NCBI RefSeq assembly: GCF_000964225.1
Contig: NZ_BAMZ01000010.1
Coordinates: 48,699 to 112,698 of the forward strand
Length of the DNA: 64,000 nucleotides
Reading direction: 5' to 3'
Source of the DNA: Acetobacter syzygii
Lineage (GTDB): Bacteria; Pseudomonadota; Alphaproteobacteria; Acetobacterales; Acetobacteraceae
The notes beneath the pieces were generated by a model. That model saw only the letters and a program-made list of their open reading frames with translations, was not told the DNA's origin and did not search any database. Position numbers and translations under genes: made by a program. Shown piece by piece: positions 17,271-26,809 of the stretch (its first letter is position 1; each line of letters starts with the position of its first letter).

Positions 17271-18119
17271 ATGATGCTTCAAAATGTGGCGAAACCACCA
17301 CCTCTGGTTGTGCCAATTAAGGAACAAAACGTAAACGAACAACCATTTGGCACCTACCCCCCAACCAGAATACAGCAATGGATACGCAAGGTATTTTTTG
17401 GCACACCCTTTGGATATATGAGCCTTCGACGCCCCTTTATCGAGCGGTTCAAGCGGGACTGCAAAGGTCCTGTTGATTCATATCTGTTTGGGTTCAGGGT
17501 CCGGTTTTACCCCAAGGATAATCAGACGGATGCCAAGTCAGCCGTCTGTGGCACGTGTTACAATGCCAAAGAGTGGCGCTGGGTCGCCAAATATCTGCCT
17601 GTTGGTGGCGTTTTTGTGGATATTGGTGCCAACATGGGCTTCTTTTCCCTGTTTTCGGCCACCAGAAAAGCCAGACTTGTCGCTATTGAACCACAGCCCG
17701 CTTTGTTCAAACGTCTTTCAGCCAACTTGGCATTTAACAACATTGAAGCATATCTGGTGGAGGCGGCCGTAGGGGAGAAGGAGGAAAACGGCACCTTGGT
17801 ACAAACCAATCTGGATTATGGCAGTGGCAGAATGGGGCAGGGGGAAGGTGAGACGGTCAGTATCAGGCCATTACTGGATATTCTGGCTGATGCTGGTGTG
17901 AAGCACATTGATATGTTGAAAATTGATATAGAAGGATATGAGGATCGGGCGTTGCTGCCTTTTCTGGATAAGGCGCACGAAAGCTTGTTACCCGGATATA
18001 TTATCATGGAGTATTCCGAGCGCGATTGTTGGCATTCAGACCTTATGGGCAGGCTGAAACAGGCTGGTTACAGTAAAAAAGCCCGTAGTCGCGGCAATAT
18101 TCTGTTATCACGCAAATAG
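17271..18119 (+). CDS. FkbM family SAM-dependent methyltransferase
   Basis: A 282-residue cytoplasmic enzyme. The SAM-binding core starts near residue 115 with VFVDIGANMGFFSLF, followed by VAIEPQPALFKRL and LKIDIEGYEDRALLPF, the standard FkbM pattern. Such enzymes methylate sugars or polyketides. The N-terminal ~110 residues are family-like but unassigned. It is more AT-rich than its neighbours, and it interrupts the purine island with no obvious partner, so it is probably an acquired surface-glycan gene. The start (ATG 17271) lacks a strong ribosome site; a start a few codons away is possible. Confidence 0.85.
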   Translation: MMLQNVAKPPPLVVPIKEQNVNEQPFGTYPPTRIQQWIRKVFFGTPFGYMSLRRPFIERFKRDCKGPVDSYLFGFRVRFYPKDNQTDAKSAVCGTCYNAKEWRWVAKYLPVGGVFVDIGANMGFFSLFSATRKARLVAIEPQPALFKRLSANLAFNNIEAYLVEAAVGEKEENGTLVQTNLDYGSGRMGQGEGETVSIRPLLDILADAGVKHIDMLKIDIEGYEDRALLPFLDKAHESLLPGYIIMEYSERDCWHSDLMGRLKQAGYSKKARSRGNILLSRK

Positions 18120-18143
18120 CAAAGCACGCAGGTAAACTGGCAG

Positions 18144-18167
18144 GGCAGGAGGCGCGTGCCTCCTGCC
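18144..18167. terminator. Hairpin between convergent fkbM-like and guaD genes
   Basis: A 10-bp perfect stem GGCAGGAGGC/GCCTCCTGCC with a 4-base loop, lying between two convergent stops. No T tract follows, so it is only a probable terminator. Confidence 0.5.
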
Positions 18168-18179
18168 TGTATGAAAAAT

Positions 18180-19514
18180 TTATGCAGGATCAACATTTTT
18201 TTCATATGCCATTTTACCATTGACCCATGTTGCACGGATGGCTCGGTCATCGCCTAGCACCATCAGGGTAAACAGGCGTTCGCTCAGGCTGGTGCAGCGT
18301 GCGTTACGCTGGGCCATAAGTGGTGTGGCATTGGGGTCCATTACACACAGGTCGGCCTCCATGCCCGGTGCAATATGGCCGATCTGGTCGTGCAGATGCA
18401 GGGCGCGCGCAGCCCCCGCTGTTGCCAGCCAGAGTGCCTGCGCGGCAGAAAGGCGCGTATCCCCCGCCATCAGAGACACCTTGTAGGCTTCCCCCATTGT
18501 GGCCAGCAGCGAGAGCGATGTGCCTGCTCCAATATCTGTCCCCAGTGCAACATGCACAGGGCGGTCGGGGTTGAGCGCATCAAATAGGCGGAAGGCCCCA
18601 CTCCCGAGGAACAGGTTGGATGTGGGGCAGTGGGCGAGTGTGCAGCCGGAGTGGTGGCAATGCGCAAAGTCGTGCTCGCTCATGTGGATGGCATGGCCAA
18701 ATATGGCGCGCGGCCCGTCCAGCCCGGCTTTTGCGTACACATCCAGGTAGGATGTATTGTTGGGGAACAGGCTGCGCACGGCTGCCATTTCGTCCAGATT
18801 TTCAGCCAGATGGGTCTGCATGAACAGGCCGGGCGTGCCGTGCAGCAGATCGCCTGCCAGTTCAAGCTGTTCTGGCGTGCTGGTTATGGCAAAGCGGGGA
18901 GTAACCGCATAAAGCTGGCGCTCCCTGCCATGCCAGCGTTTGATCAGGGCGGCAGACTGGTCGTACCCGCTTTGGGCGGTATCTTGCAGATCAGGGGGGC
19001 AGTTGCGGTCCATAAGTACCTTGCCCGCAATCATGCGTGTGCCAAGGCGGGCAGATTCTTCAAAAAACGCATCGACCGACTGGGGGTGTACCGTGCAATA
19101 GACTGCGGCAGTTGTGGTGCCATTGCGCAGCAGTTCGGCCAAAAACAGGCGTGCAGTCTGGCGGGCCACGTTTATGTTGGCAAATTCCGCCTCGGTAGGA
19201 AAAATATACTGCTCCAGCCAGGGCAGGAGCTGCTCCCCCCACGATGCAATGGCCGAAATCTGGGGGTAATGCACATGCGCGTCTATAAAACCGGCGCTAA
19301 TCAGGCAGTCTTTGTAATGGGTTACGGGTGTATTGTCCCCCAGCAGGCCATGCAGGGCGGAATAAGCACCACAGTGCGTAATGTGCCCATGCTCCATAAT
19401 AATCAGCCCGTCTTCTTCCAGCACCAGCGCATCTTGTGTTGGCACGTCAAACGGGTTGGCGCAGAAGGTTACGTAGCTGCCGCGGATGGCGCGGCGGTCA
19501 TGGAGGTCGGGCAT
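18180..19514 (-). CDS. guaD: Guanine deaminase
   Basis: A 444-residue cytoplasmic amidohydrolase converting guanine to xanthine and ammonia. The zinc ligands and signature are visible: DAHVHYPQISAIASWGEQLL, QTHLAEN, GHAIHM, and the ALGTDIGAGTS motif containing the catalytic Asp. The length matches bacterial GuaD. It lies 23 bases downstream of the LysR gene and is probably cotranscribed. It feeds xanthine to the XdhABC enzyme encoded in the same island. Confidence 0.93.
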   Translation of the reverse strand: MPDLHDRRAIRGSYVTFCANPFDVPTQDALVLEEDGLIIMEHGHITHCGAYSALHGLLGDNTPVTHYKDCLISAGFIDAHVHYPQISAIASWGEQLLPWLEQYIFPTEAEFANINVARQTARLFLAELLRNGTTTAAVYCTVHPQSVDAFFEESARLGTRMIAGKVLMDRNCPPDLQDTAQSGYDQSAALIKRWHGRERQLYAVTPRFAITSTPEQLELAGDLLHGTPGLFMQTHLAENLDEMAAVRSLFPNNTSYLDVYAKAGLDGPRAIFGHAIHMSEHDFAHCHHSGCTLAHCPTSNLFLGSGAFRLFDALNPDRPVHVALGTDIGAGTSLSLLATMGEAYKVSLMAGDTRLSAAQALWLATAGAARALHLHDQIGHIAPGMEADLCVMDPNATPLMAQRNARCTSLSERLFTLMVLGDDRAIRATWVNGKMAYEKNVDPA

Positions 19515-19537
19515 GGTATTATGGGGCTTTCCGGCAG

Positions 19538-20440
19538 TTAGAACTGTTCGGCAAAAAAGTTTTCAATTTCGGTAATAATAAACCGCGCCGCAGTGGAGAG
19601 CTGGCGCGAGCGGTCCACGCACAACGCGAGTGTAAGCGGGGGCAGCTTGCGGTTGGTAATGGGGGTAAAGGCAAGCTGGCCTTTCTGCACCTCATCATAC
19701 GCATCCAGATAACTCAGAATACCAACACCGGCCCCTTCGAGCACCATGGATTTGATCATCTGGATATTGTCCGCTTTGGCCACGGTTGCGACTTTTACCC
19801 CTGTTTCCGCTTCCAGCACGCCAATGGGGCGCCATAGGGCCAGTGGCGGGGCAGGGACGATCATCGGGTATTCCGCCGCAAGGCTGAAGCGTGCTTCCTC
19901 AAGCCCGGCAATCTCGTGCGAGGGAAGGCAGACAAAGCCGAGGGGAATTTCCTTATGCGTCCGCACACTCAGCTCACGCATGTGGCCGGGGTTGAACATA
20001 AGCGCAAAATCCGCATGTCCCTTAACCAGCAGTTCGCCCATATCGTGGCTTTTGCGCACATGCACACTGACCATAATGCCGGGGTGTGTCTGGCGGAGCC
20101 GGCCCAGAAGGGTGGGTAAAAACCCTTTGGTCAGCGCATCGGGGATAAGAATATCCGTGGCCCCCTGCCGCAGCCCTTTAAGGTTATCAAGCTGTGTTTG
20201 CAGGGCGTTCAGGTCCCGTGACCAGCGACGGCAGGAGGTCAGGAGCAGTTCCCCCGCAGTTGTCAGGCGCAGGCCAGATGGCAGGCGCTCAAAAAGCTGG
20301 GTGCCGAGAATTTTTTCCCCCTGCAACACCTGTCGGTCTATGGCGGAGGCGGCAATGTGCAGCTCGTCCGAGGCTTTTCTAATGGAACCATGCTGGGCTA
20401 CGGCCATAAAATAGCGCAGGAAGCGGGAGAAAACGGGCAT
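19538..20440 (-). CDS. LysR-family transcriptional regulator of purine genes
   Basis: A 300-residue protein with an N-terminal winged helix-turn-helix (residues about 5-60, FLRYFMAVAQHGSIRKASDELHI, then GEKILGTQLFERLPSGL) and a C-terminal substrate-binding domain. It is divergent from hpyO across 151 bases and upstream of guaD, the usual layout of a LysR regulator and its target. The probable effector is a purine intermediate such as urate or guanine; this is inference. Confidence 0.88.
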   Translation of the reverse strand: MPVFSRFLRYFMAVAQHGSIRKASDELHIAASAIDRQVLQGEKILGTQLFERLPSGLRLTTAGELLLTSCRRWSRDLNALQTQLDNLKGLRQGATDILIPDALTKGFLPTLLGRLRQTHPGIMVSVHVRKSHDMGELLVKGHADFALMFNPGHMRELSVRTHKEIPLGFVCLPSHEIAGLEEARFSLAAEYPMIVPAPPLALWRPIGVLEAETGVKVATVAKADNIQMIKSMVLEGAGVGILSYLDAYDEVQKGQLAFTPITNRKLPPLTLALCVDRSRQLSTAARFIITEIENFFAEQF

Positions 20441-20591
20441 CAGCTTTTGCTCTCTTTTTGCGAACGCGTCATGCTGAATTAAGTCATATACAAGAACGAT
20501 ACGTGTGTGAAACAGTAAGTCTGATTTTATTTGGCGCGATCAGGAACCACACAGGATTCCCGATGTGCATAATGTGGACTGATAGACAGGT
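20441..20591. promoter_or_regulatory. Divergent regulatory region lysR / hpyO
   Basis: A 151-base space between divergent starts. CATAAT (20568-20573) lies 19 bases before the hpyO ATG and is a candidate -10. Any LysR operator would be here, but I cannot assign one site confidently. Confidence 0.5.
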
Positions 20592-22010
20592 ATGGAACAG
20601 CTTAACAGACGCGTCCGGGACGATCTTGCCAAAATCCAGTTTGCTTCGGGTAACTGGTGCATACCCCATACGCACGATGGTAAAAATGTGCTGGATGTTG
20701 CCATTATTGGCGGCGGGCAGGGTGGTCTTGCTACGTGTTTTGGGCTGCGTCGGCGCGGCATTACCAACACATGTATTTTTGACATGGCCCCCAAAGGGGC
20801 GGAAGGGCCGTGGATTACCTTTGCCCGTATGCTCACCCTGCGTACCCCCAAACATGTTACCGGGCCAGACCTTGGTATTCCCAGCTTAACCCCCCAATCC
20901 TGGTACGAAGCCAGATACGGGGTGGAGGCATGGCGCACGCTGGATAAAATATCCCGTCAGGACTGGCAGGACTACCTGGACTGGCTGCGGGATGTGCTGG
21001 AACTGCCCGTTAAGAACGAACATCGTCTGGCCGACATTGCATGGGAGGATGGTCTGCTCAGGCTTACATTTGCGGGTGCAGGTGGGGCCGAGCATGTTGT
21101 GTGGGCGCGCCGCGTTGTGCTGGCTACAGGGATTGAAGGCGGCGGTGCATGGCATGTGCCGGACTTTGTTACCAAGGTTCTGCCAAAAAGCCGCTATGCC
21201 CATACCTGCGAGCAGATTGATTTTGAGGCGCTTCGTGGCAAACGCATTGGGGTGCTTGGAGCGGGTGCTTCCGCGTTTGATAATGCGGCAACCGCACTCG
21301 AACACGGTGCCGCCAGCGTGGACCTGTGCCTGCGCCGCAAGCAGATCCCCACCGTTAACCCTTATCGCTGGATGGAAAATGCGGGCTTTCTCAGCTATCT
21401 GTCCGATCTGCCAGATCTTTTGCGCTGGCGGTTCATGCACAAGATTTACGACCTGAACCAGCCTCCCCCGCAGGATACGTTCTGGCGTTGCCGCAAGCAC
21501 CCGAATTTTGCCTATCACCCCGGTACACCGTGGCAGTCCGTGCGGGAGGAAAACGGGGCCGTGGTTGTAACCACCCCACAGGGCGAGATGGTGTTTGACT
21601 TCCTGATTATTGGCACCGGGTTTGTAATTGATCTTGCCCAGCGGCCGGAACTGGCGCGTGTGGCCAACCGCATTGCCTTGTGGAAAGACCGGTTTGCCCC
21701 TCCGGCGGAGGAGCAGAGCACCCTGCTGGGCAGCCACCCATACCTTAGCCCCGCATTCCAGTTCCAGCCGCTGGACAAGGCTGACCCACTGGCCCCTATG
21801 CTTGCGTGTATTTACAACTTTACGTTTTCGGCCATGCCAAGCATGGGGCTTTCCGGTGCATCCATTAGCGGAATGCGCTTTGGGGTGGAAAAACTGACAA
21901 CCTGCATCGGGCGCAGCCTGTTCGTGCAGGATGGCGCACTGCACCTGCAAAGCCTGCTGGACTATAACGTGGACGAGCTGATCAGCTTTGATCCACCGCA
22001 ACAGGCCTGA
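20592..22010 (+). CDS. hpyO: FAD-dependent urate hydroxylase of HpyO type
   Basis: A 472-residue flavoprotein monooxygenase with two nucleotide-binding motifs: VAIIGGGQGGLATCFGLR near residue 37 (FAD) and IGVLGAGASAFDNAATA near residue 218 (NAD(P)H). It is not homologous to uricase and does not look like the p-hydroxybenzoate-hydroxylase-type HpxO; it looks like the two-Rossmann HpyO urate hydroxylases. The next three genes (allantoinase, OHCU decarboxylase, HIU hydrolase) handle exactly the product of urate oxidation, and no other urate oxidase is visible in the window. Confidence in the flavoprotein family is high, in the urate role good. Confidence 0.82.
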   Translation: MEQLNRRVRDDLAKIQFASGNWCIPHTHDGKNVLDVAIIGGGQGGLATCFGLRRRGITNTCIFDMAPKGAEGPWITFARMLTLRTPKHVTGPDLGIPSLTPQSWYEARYGVEAWRTLDKISRQDWQDYLDWLRDVLELPVKNEHRLADIAWEDGLLRLTFAGAGGAEHVVWARRVVLATGIEGGGAWHVPDFVTKVLPKSRYAHTCEQIDFEALRGKRIGVLGAGASAFDNAATALEHGAASVDLCLRRKQIPTVNPYRWMENAGFLSYLSDLPDLLRWRFMHKIYDLNQPPPQDTFWRCRKHPNFAYHPGTPWQSVREENGAVVVTTPQGEMVFDFLIIGTGFVIDLAQRPELARVANRIALWKDRFAPPAEEQSTLLGSHPYLSPAFQFQPLDKADPLAPMLACIYNFTFSAMPSMGLSGASISGMRFGVEKLTTCIGRSLFVQDGALHLQSLLDYNVDELISFDPPQQA

Positions 22011-22033
22011 AACAAGCGTAAAACGGGATAACA

Positions 22034-22930
22034 ATGAACCAGACCTACCCGCGTGACATGATTGGTTATGGCGCCACCCCGCCAGAGGCACACTGGCCCG
22101 GTGGTGCGCGTATTGCCGTGCAGTTCGTCATTAACTACGAAGAAGGGGCGGAAAACTGCATCCTGCACGGGGATCGCGGGTCTGAGGCTTTTTTGTCCGA
22201 GATGGTCGGCACCAGCGCGCTGGTGGGTGCGCGCTGTATGCAAATGGAAAGCCTGTACGAGTATGGGAGCCGCGCCGGGTTCTGGCGGCTGCACCGGCTG
22301 TTTGCAAAAGCTGGTCTGCCAGTTACAGTTTTTGGTGTTGCCATGGCTCTGGCCCGCAACCCCGCAGCGGTTGCGGCTATGCAGGCCAGCGGGTGGGAGA
22401 TTGCAACCCATGGCCTGCGCTGGATTGATTATCAGACGATTCCCGAGGAGGTGGAGCGCGCCCACATGCGCGAGGCCATAGCCCTGCACACACAGGTTAC
22501 GGGAGCCGCGCCTCTGGGCTGGTATCAGGGCCGTACCAGCCCCAACACGGCCCGTCTGGTGGTAGAGGAAGGCTGCTTTTTATACGATGCGGATTCCTAC
22601 GCGGATGACCTGCCCTATTACGACCGGCGTTACGGCAAACCACAGTTGATTGTGCCCTATACGCTGGATGTGAATGACATGAAATTTGCCGCCCTCAACG
22701 GTTTTACCGAGGGGGAGCAGTTCTACCGCTATCTGCGCGATACTTTTGATATGCTCTACCGTGAAGGCGGGCGTATGATGTCCATTGGCCTGCATTGCCG
22801 TCTGGCAGGCAAACCCGCGCGTGCTCTGACCGTGGCCCGCTTTTTGGAGCATGTGCAAAAACATGCGGATGCATGGGTTGCCACCCGGGCCGATATTGCC
22901 CGCCACTGGCTGGAGGTGCACCCCGCATGA
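22034..22930 (+). CDS. puuE: Allantoinase PuuE (polysaccharide-deacetylase fold)
   Basis: A 298-residue NodB-fold enzyme, metal-independent allantoinase hydrolysing (S)-allantoin to allantoate. The N-terminus MNQTYPRDMIGYGATPPEA and INYEEGAENCILHGD are typical of PuuE. GWYQGRTSPNT is also conserved. The reading frame ends in ATGA, shared with uraD, indicating translational coupling. It is distinct from the zinc amidohydrolase AllB. Confidence 0.92.
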   Translation: MNQTYPRDMIGYGATPPEAHWPGGARIAVQFVINYEEGAENCILHGDRGSEAFLSEMVGTSALVGARCMQMESLYEYGSRAGFWRLHRLFAKAGLPVTVFGVAMALARNPAAVAAMQASGWEIATHGLRWIDYQTIPEEVERAHMREAIALHTQVTGAAPLGWYQGRTSPNTARLVVEEGCFLYDADSYADDLPYYDRRYGKPQLIVPYTLDVNDMKFAALNGFTEGEQFYRYLRDTFDMLYREGGRMMSIGLHCRLAGKPARALTVARFLEHVQKHADAWVATRADIARHWLEVHPA

Positions 22931-23448
22931 GCAGAACTCTGGCAGACGTTAATGCCATGTCGGTTACCGACTTTGTGGCCGAGTTTGGTGGGGTTTATGA
23001 GCACTCTCCATGGGTTGCGCTCAAAGCCGCCCAGAGCAGGCCATTTGCGGATGTTGATCGGATGTGTGAGGCATTTTCCGCAGCGATGCACAGCGCAGAT
23101 CCTGCCGAGCAGATAGCCCTTGTGCGGGCCCACCCCGAACTTGGGCACCGCCTTGGTGTTGATCCCGGCCTGACCGAGGCATCCGCGCAGGAGCAGGGCG
23201 GGGCGGGGTTAAACCGGCTGACACCGGAGGAATATGCGCATTTCCGTGCATTGAATGATGCCTACCACCAGAAGTTTGGCATGCCGTTTGTCATTTGTGT
23301 GCGCAAGGTTGGGGGGCAGGCCAAACAGGTTATTGCTCAAGCCATGGCGCAGCGGCTTGCCAGTACGCCCGAGGCAGAACTGGCCGAAGCCCTGACCCAG
23401 ATTGACGCAATAGCCGCATTCCGTTTGCACGATAAGGTGATGGTATGA
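22927..23448 (+). CDS. uraD: 2-oxo-4-hydroxy-4-carboxy-5-ureidoimidazoline decarboxylase
   Basis: A 173-residue enzyme converting OHCU to (S)-allantoin. The catalytic His lies in VRAHPELGHRLG, and the FVICVRK motif is present. The start (ATG 22927) overlaps the puuE stop by 4 bases and its own stop overlaps uraH by 4 bases. Cytoplasmic. Confidence 0.93.
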   Translation: MSRTLADVNAMSVTDFVAEFGGVYEHSPWVALKAAQSRPFADVDRMCEAFSAAMHSADPAEQIALVRAHPELGHRLGVDPGLTEASAQEQGGAGLNRLTPEEYAHFRALNDAYHQKFGMPFVICVRKVGGQAKQVIAQAMAQRLASTPEAELAEALTQIDAIAAFRLHDKVMV

Positions 23449-23777
23449 GTTCCCTTTCCACCCACGTTCTCAACACGGTCTCTGGCCGCCCTGCTGCGGG
23501 GGTGGTGTTCCGCCTGTTTGGCCCGCAGGGGCTTGTGTTTGCCGGACAGACAGATGCGGATGGTCGCTGCCCGGACCTGCGGGCACTGGAGCTGACGGCT
23601 GGAGCATACCGGCTTGAGTTTGAGGTGGCGGCGTATTTTTGCCAGCAGGGCACGCCGCTGGCTGAACCACCTTTTTTGGATGTCGTGCCTATTCATTTTG
23701 GTCTTGGCGGCAGCGGGCATGTTCATGTGCCCCTGCTGGTCGCCCCATATGCCTATTCGACCTACAGGGGGAGCTGA
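23445..23777 (+). CDS. uraH: 5-Hydroxyisourate hydrolase (transthyretin-like)
   Basis: A 110-residue transthyretin-fold hydrolase that opens 5-hydroxyisourate to OHCU. The N-terminal LSTHVLNTVSGRPA and the C-terminal YSTYRGS signature, containing catalytic His and Arg and the terminal YRGS, are intact. There is no signal peptide, so it is cytoplasmic, with ATGA overlap from uraD. Confidence 0.95.
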   Translation: MSSLSTHVLNTVSGRPAAGVVFRLFGPQGLVFAGQTDADGRCPDLRALELTAGAYRLEFEVAAYFCQQGTPLAEPPFLDVVPIHFGLGGSGHVHVPLLVAPYAYSTYRGS

Positions 23778-23780
23778 CGC

Positions 23781-25241
23781 GTGCAACCAGCCAGCGACAA
23801 GCCACACACCGTTCATCCCGTAGATCAGGTTCTTCCGGTCTGGAAGCTCGGGTTCTACGGTCTGCAACATGTGCTTACCTTTTACGCTGCCGCCGTTATT
23901 GTGCCGGTTCTGCTGGCAGGCGCCATGGGGCTGCCCCGTGCGGCTCTGGAACATCTGATCGAGGCTGATCTGTTTACCTGCGGTATTGCCTCCTTCATCC
24001 AGTCTGCGGGGCTTGGGCGTTATATTGGGGTCAAGCTGCCTTTGTTGCAGGGGGTCACCTTTGTGGCCGTTACACCCATGATTGCCATAGGTGTTGCGGC
24101 TGGCGGTGGCGTGCAGGGGTTGCCACAGATTTTTGGCGCGGTGATTGCTGGCGGGGTGTTCACCTTTCTGGCGGCACCGTGGTTTGGCAGGCTGGTCAAG
24201 TTTTTTCCACCCGTAGTAACGGGGTCTGTTATTCTGGTCATTGGCCTTGCGTTGTTGCCCGTCGCTGCGAACGATATTGTTAACGGCCATGGCACCGGGG
24301 TTATGCAAAATCCGGTTAACATGCGCAATGTGGCCTATGGTCTGGGCACATTGGTCTGTATTTTGTTCATCCAGCGTATGTTCAAGGGGTTTGTTGCCAG
24401 TATTGCCGTGTTGTTCGGGCTGGTAGCTGGCACATTAACGGCGTGGTTTTTGGGGGATGCCAGCTTCAGTGGTGTGCTGTCCGCCCCATGGGTTACGGTT
24501 GCGCAGCCTTTTTACTTTGGTATGCCCACATTCCATGTGGTGCCGGTGTTGTCCATGCTGGTGGTGATGATCATTACCATGCTGGAGACCACGGGCGATG
24601 TGTTTGCGACTGGCTCCATAGTCAAAAAGAACATTACATCCGAAGATATTACGCGGGCGATCAGGGCAGATGGTCTGGCAACCATGATTGGCGGTGTGCT
24701 CAACTCCTTCCCCTACACCTGTATTGCCGAGAACGTGGGCCTTGTGCGGCTTACACGTGTAACCAGCCGCTGGGTGGTGGTGGCAGCCGCGTTTATTATG
24801 ATGGGGCTTGGCTGCCTGCCCAAACTGGCTGCCATTATTGCAAGCGTACCCCTGCCTGTGTTGGGGGGAGCAGCTCTGGCCATGTTTGCCGCAGTGGCTG
24901 TGGTGGGGATTCAAACACTGGTTAAGGTGGATTTTGATAACCTGAACAACACGGTTATTGTTGGCACCAGCATTGGTCTGAGTATGCTGGCAACAGCCCA
25001 GCCGCATATTGCTGATCATTTTCCAGCATGGATGCAGGTTATTTTTGGCAGCGGTATTACGCTGGGGGCCATGTCTGCCATTCTGCTGCATCTGGTATTC
25101 AACTTTGGCAATCTGTGTTCCACGCAGCAACCAGTCGAACAGGATGCGGTAATACTGGAAACCCCGGTCTGGAATGTGGTGAGCACGCAGGGCCAGTCCC
25201 CCGTGGTGGGGGGGCAGACCGGGCATACCCAGCCCGAGTAA
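23781..25241 (+). CDS. NCS2-family purine/urate permease
   Basis: A 486-residue transporter with about 12-14 hydrophobic segments, of the nucleobase:cation symporter-2 (xanthine/uracil permease) family. Visible motifs include QHVLTFYAAAVIVPVLL, the LLQGVTFVAVTPM segment, LETTGDVFATG, and FPYTCIAENVGL, which resembles the family NXG-type motif region of urate/xanthine carriers. It starts with GTG 3 bases after uraH. It most likely imports urate or xanthine; exact specificity is not readable. Confidence 0.88.
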   Translation: MQPASDKPHTVHPVDQVLPVWKLGFYGLQHVLTFYAAAVIVPVLLAGAMGLPRAALEHLIEADLFTCGIASFIQSAGLGRYIGVKLPLLQGVTFVAVTPMIAIGVAAGGGVQGLPQIFGAVIAGGVFTFLAAPWFGRLVKFFPPVVTGSVILVIGLALLPVAANDIVNGHGTGVMQNPVNMRNVAYGLGTLVCILFIQRMFKGFVASIAVLFGLVAGTLTAWFLGDASFSGVLSAPWVTVAQPFYFGMPTFHVVPVLSMLVVMIITMLETTGDVFATGSIVKKNITSEDITRAIRADGLATMIGGVLNSFPYTCIAENVGLVRLTRVTSRWVVVAAAFIMMGLGCLPKLAAIIASVPLPVLGGAALAMFAAVAVVGIQTLVKVDFDNLNNTVIVGTSIGLSMLATAQPHIADHFPAWMQVIFGSGITLGAMSAILLHLVFNFGNLCSTQQPVEQDAVILETPVWNVVSTQGQSPVVGGQTGHTQPE

Positions 25242-25303
25242 CCCTCCCGTATTCGCATGATCGGTGCCCATTCAGCACAAAAACGTAAGCCCGGAGGGCA
25301 TGT

Positions 25304-26809
25304 ATGCGCCAGCACATCCGCTTTTATGTGGGAGATACGCTCCACCGTCTGTCTGACCTGCCGCCAGACTTAACCCTGTTGGACTGGCTGCGCGAGCAGC
25401 AGGGCCGCACAGGGACCAAGGAAGGCTGTAACGAAGGCGATTGCGGAGCCTGCACGGTTCTGGTCGGTCGGCTGGAGCAGGGGCGTGTGGTCTGGTGTGC
25501 GGTTAATGCCTGTATCCAGCTTGTCTGGATGCTGGATGGTGCGCAGCTTTTAACCGTGGAGGACCTGCGCGGGGCCAATGGCCAGTTGCACCCGGTGCAG
25601 CAGGCCATGGTGGACGAACATGGCTCGCAATGTGGGTTCTGCACGCCGGGGTTTGTTATGTCCATGGTTGCGTTGTCCACCCAGGTGGATCTTGCCGCTC
25701 TGGAGGGTACGCTGGATGAGGAGCGCATTATAAACGAGGCTCTGGCAGGTAATCTGTGCCGCTGCACGGGTTATGCTCCCATTGTCCGCGCAATGAAGAA
25801 AGCCGCTACCTATTGTGCCAGTAATGGCGAGCCCATTCACGCACGGATGCAGGAGTTCATAACCCGCCTGCATCATTTGCAGGATGGAGCAACGGTGGAA
25901 CTGCGTAGCCCCGCAGGTCGGGTAACGCTCCCCGCCAGTACGGATGCACTTGCCGCCGCCTATGCACAGGACCCTGCCGCCGTGCTGGTCGCAGGGGGGA
26001 CGGATGTAGGGCTGTGGATTACCAAAAGGTTGCGCCAGCTCCCCCATATTATCGCCGTAAGGTCCGTGCAGGAACTCCACCAGATTGAAACACGCCCCGA
26101 TGGAGCGCTGTGGATTGGAGCCGCCGTAACCTATACTCAGGCCATGCCTTTTCTGGTTAGCCATTTACCCGCAGCGGCAGATGCGTTGCGGCGCATTGGC
26201 TCCACGCAGGTGCGTAATGCTGCCACAGTATGCGGGAATATTGGAAATGGTTCGCCCATTGGCGATGGTCCGCCCATTTTTATTGCTGCTGGGGCAGAGC
26301 TGCATTTGCGCTGCGCACAGGAGCGCCGGGTTATTCCGCTTGAGGCGTTCTTTCTGGCGTATGGCAAGCAGGATATTCGCCCCGGTGAGTTCATAGAGGG
26401 CGTGTGTATTCCCCCTCAGGCACCGGGTAGCGTGTGTGGGGTTTACAAGGTGTCCAAACGCTTCGATCAGGATATTTCCGCCGTGCTTGGAGCTTTTAGG
26501 CTGGTTATGGCCGAGGATGGCACCATACAAGAGGCCCGCCTGGCTTACGGTGGCATGGCGGGTATTCCCTGCCGTGCCAAAAAGGCCGAGGCAGCCTTGC
26601 TGGGGCAAAAAAGAACACAAGCCACCCTGCGTGCCGCGCAGGCTGCGGTAAAGGAGGATTTTACTCCACTATCGGACATGCGTGCCAGTGCATGGTACCG
26701 CACAACCGTTGCGGCCAACCTTCTGGCCCGCCTGTTTGACCCCGATGCCCGCCATGCCCCATCCGGTGCCCCCACATTGCAGAACTGGCAGGAGCTTGCA
26801 CATGGTTGA
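25304..26809 (+). CDS. xdhA: Xanthine dehydrogenase small (FeS/FAD) subunit
   Basis: A 501-residue subunit with two [2Fe-2S] sites (EGCNEGDCGACTV and CGFCTPGF ... NLCRCTGYAPI), then a FAD-binding domain (VLVAGGTDVGLW from about 225). Together with XdhB it oxidises hypoxanthine and xanthine to urate using NAD+. It has a GGAGGG ribosome site and overlaps xdhB by 8 bases. Confidence 0.95.
   Translation: MRQHIRFYVGDTLHRLSDLPPDLTLLDWLREQQGRTGTKEGCNEGDCGACTVLVGRLEQGRVVWCAVNACIQLVWMLDGAQLLTVEDLRGANGQLHPVQQAMVDEHGSQCGFCTPGFVMSMVALSTQVDLAALEGTLDEERIINEALAGNLCRCTGYAPIVRAMKKAATYCASNGEPIHARMQEFITRLHHLQDGATVELRSPAGRVTLPASTDALAAAYAQDPAAVLVAGGTDVGLWITKRLRQLPHIIAVRSVQELHQIETRPDGALWIGAAVTYTQAMPFLVSHLPAAADALRRIGSTQVRNAATVCGNIGNGSPIGDGPPIFIAAGAELHLRCAQERRVIPLEAFFLAYGKQDIRPGEFIEGVCIPPQAPGSVCGVYKVSKRFDQDISAVLGAFRLVMAEDGTIQEARLAYGGMAGIPCRAKKAEAALLGQKRTQATLRAAQAAVKEDFTPLSDMRASAWYRTTVAANLLARLFDPDARHAPSGAPTLQNWQELAHG

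Noticed and set aside
17124..17378. 84-codon open frame on the - strand opposite the methyltransferase start
   Set aside because: Overlaps the FkbM gene and has no motif. Judged a chance frame.
20886..22091. 401-codon open frame on the - strand
   Set aside because: Antisense to the urate hydroxylase gene, which has clear FAD motifs; this frame has none.
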